DNA of 64,000 bases, taken from Ostrinia nubilalis (Eukaryota > Arthropoda > Insecta > Lepidoptera > Crambidae). Location of the stretch: the NCBI RefSeq assembly GCF_963855985.1, contig NC_087097.1, positions 4,125,001 to 4,189,000 of the forward strand, in the 5' to 3' direction. Each line of letters starts with the position of its first letter. Positions within the stretch are counted from its first letter, which is position 1. A program made the translations under genes and the position numbers. Below the pieces are notes generated by a model. That model was not told the DNA's origin and did not search any database. It was given only the letters and a program-made list of their open reading frames with translations. Below, in pieces: positions 57,293 to 64,000 of this stretch.

Positions 57293-57488
57293 ACAAAATC
57301 CAGTTCCTAAGCTATGCCTGAATAAAATATCCCATAAAAGTATGGAACCCTTCAAAGCCCATTTTATCCCTAAGCTCCCGAAGAAACCGGGATCTAAAAA
57401 AGTTTGTAAATCTTGCGGGAAGGAGATTTGTGACGTCATTACTCATCCTGCTTGCACTTCCGATCCATTTGTTCTTAGTCGCGAATAA
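57293..57488 (+). CDS. Possible terminal exon, Cys-Lys-rich unknown
   Basis: After acceptor tctatatttag, a frame encodes QNPVPKLCLNKISHKSMEPF, KAHFIPKLPKKPGSKKVCKS and CGKEICDVITHPACTSDPFV, then LSRE and TAA. It contains five Cys and many Lys/Pro. It enters with two bases of a split codon, which matches the donor at 56902 only if the Thr/Glu exon is read in the +1 frame. Either a separate gene end or the true last exon with an indel upstream. Confidence 0.35.
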
Positions 57489-57748
57489 TGGTAAGGGCTA
57501 CGTTGACGGAGGTATTATTTGTCAGCTGTCAAGTAACACTTTGTTAATCCTAAGAAACTGTCATTGAAGAAAGTACTTACATTTTTCTATCCCTTTTGTG
57601 TGAAAAAAAGGTATTATCAATCAGCGGGACTACAATTACTTACTCTGTAAAATGTGTTTTTTTAAACTTTTGTGTAAATAAAGTAGGTTTAATCAACGGG
57701 TACAATTCCATGGTTATATTACTATCGTGGACGAGTTAGAAATCTGTC

Positions 57749-57876
57749 TAACGCCCGTATTCATAAAAATTACTATGAGATCTCACTGTGCGCCTGGACG
57801 CACAGGGTCACACACGAACTAATCACAGAGCTCTATTCAACACTGTAAGATTTGATTTGATTTGCTGTTTCATTTA
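57749..57876. mobile_element. Foldback element (cgcccgtattcacaaa family), copy 3, left part
   Basis: taacgcccgtattcataaaa, then cctggacgcacagggtca and aatcacagagctctattcaa. It is interrupted at ATTTA by the Mag-like element; the remaining right end is at 62423-62458 (gcatcgtttgtgaatacggg). Confidence 0.8.
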
Positions 57877-58036
57877 TGTAGTGTAGGATGTTATTCAATG
57901 AAAAGACAGGCTTTAAATATTCAGCAGAGCAACCATCTTGAAGCGCTCGCTCGTGCTCGTAGAGAGCCCATTCCCCCAGAGGCGCGAAAAGCCCAAACGT
58001 CACTGTCAGCTGTCACAGACCAACAATTACAGCACA
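57877..58036 (-). repeat. 3' LTR of Mag-like element
   Basis: 160 bp, TGTAGTGTAGG to TTACAGCACA. One base differs from 62263-62422 (cattccccc versus cattccctc). Confidence 0.93.
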
Positions 58037-58092
58037 TCCCTCGCTTCAAGATGATTTTCTTTATTTAAATCAAAGTTAAAAATGAGAAAATC

Positions 58093-58221
58093 TAAGTTAC
58101 ATTTTCTTTATGCTAAAACTACTTTAAGTTACATTTTCTTTATGCTAAAACTACTTTAAGTTACATTTACTTTATGCTTAAACGACTTTAAGTTACATTT
58201 ACTTTATGCTTAAATTACCTA
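58093..58221. repeat. Tandem repeat in Mag-like 3' UTR, ~33-bp unit x4
   Basis: Four copies of a unit built on taagttacattttctttatg / ctaaaactactt, in two slightly different versions, between the end of pol and the 3' LTR. Confidence 0.8.
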
Positions 58222-58242
58222 AGAATAAACCTAAGACAATAG

Positions 58243-59631
58243 TTATAGTGTGACATAATCATCTAGCCAAGCAGGTCTTCTCCTTTCTCGGATAGACCTT
58301 CCTGTATTTATATTGGCTTCTACCCCTTCTGTGGAAGTTGGGTTACAAGTATTATTTGGATCCTGAGTAGGACAAGTAGTTTGGTTACAAGTATTATTTG
58401 GATCTTGAGTAGGACAAGTATTTTGGTTACAAGTATTATTCGGATCCTGAATACAATTGGCAGGAGTCAATGTTTCGAAAGTATCCAAATTATTTTCTAC
58501 AATATTGTTTTTATAATAAGGAGCTGGTATTAGATGCCACCTATTTCTTCTATACTCCCCTCTATTATTTTTTACAAGATATGATCTATATGGTAAAATA
58601 TTAATTATAACACCATATGATCTAAGATCAGTTATCCATACCCTATCACCAATCTTTAAATCGGATAATCTTTGAGTTCTATGTCTTTTATTATAATAAA
58701 ATTCCTGTCTGTCTTTAATTTCTTTTTCCTTTTTAACAAAAATATCATTTTGTTTTACAGGTAAGTCAACAGGTGAAATCGGAAAAAATGTTCTCAATTT
58801 TCTACCCATTAATAGTTCTGCTGGACTAAATCCATTTTCCAGAGGTGTAGATCTATATTCAAGCAAAGCTTTATCAATGTTATTTTCATTTTTCTTTAAT
58901 ACATTTTTTGCAATCTTAACAGCATTTTCTGCTAGGCCATTAGATTGGCTGTAATAGGGCGAGGATGTTATATGAGTAAAATGATATTCATCAGAAAATC
59001 TCTTAAATTCTTGTCTAAATTGAGGACCATTATCCGATTTAAAAACTTTACATATTCCATACCTAGAAAACAGTTCTTTGATTTTACTAATGATTGTCTT
59101 TTCATTTAAAGAGGATAATTCAAAAATTTCAAAAAATCTCGAATAGTAATCAGTTACTATTAGGTACCAGTTTTTATGTAAGAATAAATCAGCAGCTATA
59201 ACTTCCCAAGGAGCAGAACATGGAACATCATCTCTACAAAATCGATTTACTGGATTCGTTCTATGTTCTGTACACTCTGGACAGTTTTTTATTATATTTT
59301 CAATTTGGATGCTACAACCTATCCACCATACTGTAGTCTGAGCTCTACGTCTACATTTCACAATGCCTTGAAGACCCAAATGAATATTATCCAACATCTC
59401 TTTTTGCATACAATTTGGAATAACAATTCTAGTCCCTTTTAACAGTAAATCTTCACAAATACTAAAATCATTCTTAAACTGATAATAAGGAATTAATTCA
59501 ACAGGTAATTTGTTCTTTTCGGGCCATCCATCAAGTGTATATTTTTTTAGATATTTACAGATGTTGTCCCTGTTCTGATTCTCTACAATTTTCTTTAAAT
59601 ATAAATCTGTAAGTTGAATATTTTTTATTAA
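58243..59631 (-). pseudogene. Mag-like integrase, separated from Pol by a stop
   Basis: Open from just after the TAA at 59632-59634 in the same frame as the upstream Pol. Residues include LTDLYLKKIVENQNR, then the zinc-binding region with IHLGLQGIVK and CPECTEHR, catalytic ADLF, FKSDNG and GLAENAVK (D, D, E present). The canonical second His of the finger (GH) appears to be Leu here. The C-terminus has three tandem repeats of about 15 residues (DPNNTCNQ.TCPTQ), followed by SIRERRRPAWLDDYV, a typical gypsy end. A single nonsense change would explain the separation. Confidence 0.87.
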
Positions 59632-61440
59632 TTAAGATACATAACATATAGTATCTGTGTCATCATTGTCATTACTTACACCCTCTTGTGGAGCCCTAGA
59701 TAAGCAATCAGCTAGTACCAAATCTTTTCCAGGTACATAATTTATATCATAACAAAACCTCATTAACCTGATACGAAACCTTTGTAGTCTAGGTGTTAAA
59801 TCATCCAAATTTTTAGTTTGTAATATCTGAAGCAAAGGTTTATGGTCAGTTTCAAAAACAATTTTTAGTCCTGTTATATATTCCTGAAATTTTTCTGCTG
59901 CCCACGTTAAAGCCAAAGCTTCCTTTTCTATTTGAGAGTATCTACATTCTGTTTCAGACATTGTGCGGGATATGTAAGCTACTATCTGTCTATTCCCTTT
60001 TGCATCTATTTGTTGTAAACATCCTCCTAGACCATAAGAACTTGCATCAGAACTGACAATGACCTGTTTTGTATGATCATAATATGCTAATACAGGTGAT
60101 TTGCATAATAACTCTTTAATACTCATAAAGGACTTCTCCTGATCTGGACCCCAACAGAATTCAACATCTTTCTTTAATAAACTATTCAAAGGTGCTAAAT
60201 TTTCAGATTTGTTCTTAATATGACGCGAAGCAAAGTTCACCATGCCCAGAAATCGCTGCAATTCTACTTTATTACATGGCCTAGAAAATTCTTTTATGGC
60301 TTGAATTCTGTTAGTGTCCACTGATATACCTTTGTCAGATAATTCAAAACCTAAAAATTTTATTTGTCTTACTCCAATTTGACATTTTTCTTTATTAATT
60401 GTTAATCCCTCTTGTACCAATCTTTCCAAAACTAATCTCAGTGTATTATCGTGATCAACCTTTGTGCTCCCAAAAACGAGAATATCATCGACATGGAAAA
60501 TGACATTTAAGCCTTTAAGTATCTTTGAAAACTTTGTAAGAAAATATTCAGTAGAACAATTCAAACCAAATGGAAGTCTAGTGTATTTAAATCTACCAAA
60601 AGGGCATATGAAAGTAGTCAGAAGCTGGCTTTCCTCACTCAATTTTAACTGATGGAAACTTTTATTTATATCAATTTTTGAAAAAAACTTTGCATTTTTT
60701 ACCTTAGATAATGTATACTGTACATTCTGAATAGGGAAGTATGGTCGCTTTACGTTTTTATTAAATTGTGTGTAGTCACAGCATAACCTCAACTCACAAT
60801 TTTCTTTAGGTACACAAACGATTGGAGCCACCCATTCTGTGATTTGTTCCACCGTCTCAATTATACCCAATTTCTGCAACCTGTTTAATTCCAATTCTAA
60901 TTTTTCTAATAGTGGTATCGGAACCACTCTAGGCACTGCTTGCACAAAAGGTTTCGCATCAGGTTTCAGTTTGATATGAATCTCATCCTTAAATTGACCC
61001 AACTCCTGGAATAAAGAGGGAAATTCTTTCATTATCTCAGACATAGAAATTTCACTACTTGTGTTTATTGAATTTATATTAACACTCAATATATTCAGTT
61101 GACAACATGCACTTCTACTCAAAATTGGTTGGGAAATTGAATTAATTACATAAGCTTTAGCTACAATATGTTTTCCCCCATATACAAATGTCAAATTAAG
61201 AAATCCTAACACCTTTAAATTTCTCTGATCAGCCGATTTAACAATAATGTCAGATTTATTTAGTTGTTTAATGTAACTCTCTGGTAAGAAATTTAAAGGC
61301 ACACAAATTATATCCGCTCCTGAGTCTACCAAAAATAATCCTGTTTTATCAAATTCCTTCACAAAAACATTACATTTCCAAACTTTCATGTCAGTTTTCT
61401 CTAACATAGATATAAAGTGAACGGTTTTACCTTCTTCCAA
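59632..61440 (-). CDS. pol: Mag-like Pol: protease, RT, RNase H
   Basis: 602 residues to the TAA at 59632-59634. Protease DSGAD at 39-43. RT with DINKSFHQL (first Asp at 256) and HVDD at 316-319, where the usual Tyr/Phe of YxDD is His. RNase H starts VIVSSDASSYGLGG (D465), with SQIEKEALAL and FETDHKPLL. It begins five codons after a TAA (61453-61455) that ends gag in the same frame. Pol would therefore need readthrough, reinitiation at a non-AUG codon, or a mutated stop; no upstream ATG is available. Confidence 0.9.
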   Translation of the reverse strand: MEEGKTVHFISMLEKTDMKVWKCNVFVKEFDKTGLFLVDSGADIICVPLNFLPESYIKQLNKSDIIVKSADQRNLKVLGFLNLTFVYGGKHIVAKAYVINSISQPILSRSACCQLNILSVNINSINTSSEISMSEIMKEFPSLFQELGQFKDEIHIKLKPDAKPFVQAVPRVVPIPLLEKLELELNRLQKLGIIETVEQITEWVAPIVCVPKENCELRLCCDYTQFNKNVKRPYFPIQNVQYTLSKVKNAKFFSKIDINKSFHQLKLSEESQLLTTFICPFGRFKYTRLPFGLNCSTEYFLTKFSKILKGLNVIFHVDDILVFGSTKVDHDNTLRLVLERLVQEGLTINKEKCQIGVRQIKFLGFELSDKGISVDTNRIQAIKEFSRPCNKVELQRFLGMVNFASRHIKNKSENLAPLNSLLKKDVEFCWGPDQEKSFMSIKELLCKSPVLAYYDHTKQVIVSSDASSYGLGGCLQQIDAKGNRQIVAYISRTMSETECRYSQIEKEALALTWAAEKFQEYITGLKIVFETDHKPLLQILQTKNLDDLTPRLQRFRIRLMRFCYDINYVPGKDLVLADCLSRAPQEGVSNDNDDTDTICYVS

Positions 61441-61452
61441 GTGATTTTCTTT

Positions 61453-62192
61453 TTATTCAATTACTTGTACAGTTTTCAAATTTCTACATACTCTTGCATA
61501 GTGGCCTCTCTTCCCACATCGATGACAATTGCTGTCCTTTGCCGGGCAAGTTATCTTATTATAATGTTGAAAGCCACAAGCCCCACATTTTCTGTTTTGT
61601 TCCTTGAATTCCTTTTTGATTCTCCCGACTTCCCGCTCCTCATATAGTTCCTCTGTTTGTTTGGTTTGTGATTCATGTTGTTTTATAATATCTATTCATG
61701 TTGTTTTATAATATCTATGGCCATTTGTAGGGTTAAATTCTGAGTAAGCTGGAGTTTTTCACTTAACTTGCTATTGTTGATGCCAACAACTATTTTGTCT
61801 CTCATTATCTCTTCCTTAGTGATCTTCTCGAATTCACAGTTTTTTGCGAGATTGTAAATTTCGGTTATATAGGTTGTAAAGGTTTCTCCAGCCAATTGTT
61901 TTCTGTTGTGGAACTTCGCTCTTTCAAATATTATGTTTCTTCTTGGTTCAAAATAGTTTTCAAATCCCTGCACAATTTCCTCGAACGTTTCTTTCTTTCC
62001 AATTTGAGTCATCACCTCCCCACTTCTTTCTCCAATGCAATACAACATTAAATCTCTTCTTTCTTCATCGTCCGTTACATTGCATATTTTTATATATTGT
62101 CTAAATCTCTGAATCCACCTCGTCCAAGCCGCCGGATCCCCAAAGTCCATGGCCTTGGGAGGCTCAACCATATTATTCTTGGTTCCCGACAT
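61453..62192 (-). pseudogene. gag: Mag-like Gag, disrupted by a 23-bp duplication
   Basis: Met at 62192. Contains PAAWTRWIQRFRQY, FEEIVQGFENYFEPRRNIIF and AGETFTTYITEIYNLAKNCE (retrotransposon gag domain). A 23-bp tandem duplication at 61671-61716 introduces a TAG at 61692 and shifts the frame. Beyond it, the nucleocapsid continues with CGACGFQHYNKITC and a CCHC knuckle CHRCGKRGHYARVC, ending at TAA 61453-61455. The duplication is private-looking and recent, but the copy cannot make full-length Gag. Confidence 0.9.
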
Positions 62193-62247
62193 CTTAGCAA
62201 TAGTTTTTTCTCACACTCGATCTCTCTCCACTTGCAGTTGATGCTGT

Positions 62248-62262
62248 CCACCGCTGCCACCA
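62248..62262 (-). other. Primer-binding site, tRNA-Leu
   Basis: Minus strand TGGTGGCAGCGGTGG directly after the 5' LTR. It is complementary over 15 nt to the 3' end of tRNA-Leu (CCACCGCTGCCACCA) as I know it from animals. Confidence 0.7.
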
Positions 62263-62422
62263 TGTAGTGTAGGATGTTATTCAATGAAAAGACAGGCTTT
62301 AAATATTCAGCAGAGCAACCATCTTGAAGCGCTCGCTCGTGCTCGTAGAGAGCCCATTCCCTCAGAGGCGCGAAAAGCCCAAACGTCACTGTCAGCTGTC
62401 ACAGACCAACAATTACAGCACA
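62263..62422 (-). repeat. 5' LTR of Mag-like element
   Basis: 160-bp copy of 57877-58036, followed by target duplication ATTTA. Confidence 0.93.
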
Positions 62423-62458
62423 ATTTATAAGCAAGCATCGTTTGTGAATACGGGCGTA

Positions 62459-64000
62459 AATATATATAAAAAATATATAATTAATAATGACTTTGAAAAC
62501 ACTAAAGTTAAGAATCAGCGATAATAAAATATCCAAATGAAAAACTAATCTTTTCTGCGTCATTTTTCTCACGTAATATTTTTAATCAGGCCAACCCAGG
62601 TTTAGTAAATGTATAAAATATAAGCCTTTATTTACTGACGGAAAGAATGTCCATTTATCATGCTAAAGAGAGTTATATATTTCATGTTAAAGTATAGGTA
62701 CCTAGTTTGTATTTAACTACGCTTTTAACTTATTCTCGACGAGTTATGTTAAAATTATCTCTAACTTTATAAATCTGTCTAGAGTCTAGTCTAGACGAAC
62801 TCTATTGCTTCATTTGACTAATTAAAAGCGACATCTCTATAGTTTCCAATTAAATCAAGGTATTAAAGGTTGAAGATATTTTTGATTAGGTAATTCCTGA
62901 GAGAATACTTTTAATTAATTTATAAGAAAGCGCTGCGTGACAAAGTAGTAAGTATATGGCTTTCTGATTAGTCTTTTAATGAACAAACGTACCTGACTAT
63001 CTAAAATAAAACATTTTCTGCCTATTCCTTCGCATTATTATACAAAAATAGATATTTTAAGACATTCTACGAGTAATATAAGTAATATATAATTCAATCT
63101 ATTTTCATGGCAAAATTGATTAAAATTACTTCAGTGATTTAGGCGTGTAAATGACTGAATGAATTAATATTATAAATAATGCAAGTTCAACATCGATTTA
63201 GGACATTGGCATTATGCTAATTAAATTCAATCAGATAATCTTCTATTTCTGAGACCCTATTCTTCCAGACGTTTTTGACTCGACTCTACCTGTCTCCCTT
63301 ATTCACCATTCTAAGCAAGTCGATGATAAAGGTGCATAGAATCGATCATTCACAGGGTAGACCTCCGCATGAAAACCGATTTACGCACTCATCTGAAAGA
63401 AATGTAGCAAAGGCGTACATTCTGGGCGTCCTTGCCTCGGTTTTAGTTGAGATAAGAAACATTTTTCGCGCCATAAAGTTCAACGCCGTGAAAAATGGCC
63501 GCCTATCACATGGGTCACTTCGCCTTAAGAAATTCATGTTCTAGATAATAGTCCAAATACGGTTATTTGAATAGAAAAATGTTATATTATGCCGTTATTA
63601 TTCTTTGTTATTGCTCGGAAAATCACTCTGAATATAACAAAAGTTATGCGATTTTAAGTAACAATGAGAGAGATGTGTAGTTACTAAGAAGTTGATTTTT
63701 TCTTGAAACTAAAATTACGTCACTATTTTCCACGATTAACTTTAATCCCGGCTCAATTAGTACTTAATAATCTCGTTTTATCAAACCAGTTTATTCTTAA
63801 TTGTTCATGAAAAGGCTGACAACAGAGGCTACCTTAAATAGTAGTGACCTAAATGCATCAGCTAAGTCTAAATCTAGCTGTCTGCGATTGACTAAAATAG
63901 ATTTCATAAACTTCGTGAGCTCTATTATTTCAAAAGACAAACCTGTTATCTATGTAGGTAATCCCAATTCCAAGAAAATTATTAAAAATCTTAAAATATC
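62459..64000. other. No gene seen
   Basis: AT-rich sequence to the end of the window. The 89-codon frame at 63275-63544 and its antisense partner have no recognisable features. Confidence 0.4.

Larger units (their letters stand above)
57877..62422 (-). mobile_element. Mag/SURL-like Ty3/gypsy LTR retrotransposon
   Basis: 4,546 bp, minus strand. LTRs of only 160 bp differ at one base by eye. Target duplication is ATTTA (57872-57876 and 62423-62427). A primer site complementary to tRNA-Leu abuts the 5' LTR and a purine tract (gaagcgaggga on the minus strand) abuts the 3' LTR. gag, protease, RT, RNase H and integrase are all present, in that order, but gag has a 23-bp tandem duplication and pol an in-frame stop. 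The short LTRs and K02A2.6-like Pol suggest the Mag/SURL lineage. No env. It landed inside a foldback element. Confidence 0.9.

Noticed and set aside
58093..58221. Could be a CRISPR-like array
   Set aside because: The repeats are contiguous without spacers and lie in the 3' UTR of a retrotransposon in animal DNA.
4290..62422. Endogenous retrovirus with env
   Set aside because: None of the four LTR elements has a third frame with signal peptide and membrane segments; all are gag-pol only.

Overview
This window looks like nuclear DNA of a lepidopteran (moth or butterfly). It is AT-rich, gene-poor and intron-rich. It carries repeats I recognise from Lepidoptera: a tRNA-derived SINE with a 'tagtacccatagtacaag' type tail, 3' ends of non-LTR elements that finish in ACGA repeats, and many short foldback elements. 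I see no bacterial genes, operons, rRNA or CRISPR array.

Positions 469-15684 (+) hold the 3' half of one host gene. Six GC-rich exons (469-552, 10457-10555, 13215-13323, 14456-14543, 14884-14985, 15370-15684) join in a single reading frame with matching phases. They encode a single-pass membrane protein with a basic, Ser/Arg-rich cytoplasmic tail that ends in a PDZ-ligand-like T-N-V. Two of these exons are partly duplicated in tandem: the 99-nt exon at 10457 has three further partial copies, and the coding part of the last exon is present three times (15461-16594). Intron 1 contains a nest of foldback elements, non-LTR fragments and a nearly intact antisense Ty3/gypsy element of CsRn1/Kabuki type (3558-9106).

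Positions 16595-25136 are mostly non-coding, with a foldback element, a minisatellite and a SINE. Positions 25142-35599 are a decayed Ty1/copia element (minus strand) with LTRs that look identical. It is interrupted by an internally deleted BEL/Pao element (30536-34317) and by a ~1.7-kb motif-rich insert (about 28416-30120). Positions 35600-56160 are a long stretch of foldback elements, non-LTR fragments and unassigned sequence. At 56214-56893 lies a Thr/Glu-rich coding exon of an unknown host gene, with a possible further exon at 57293-57488. Positions 57877-62422 are a Mag/SURL-like Ty3/gypsy element (minus strand) that landed inside a foldback element. Nothing is recognisable from 62459 to the end.

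The most interesting signals are the two tandem exon arrays in the host gene. In the last-exon array, 10 of 12 differences between copies 1 and 2 are synonymous, while the adjoining 3' flanks have diverged with indels. I found no clear new defence or metabolic system; most of the window is layered transposable elements. All sequence comparisons were made by eye.
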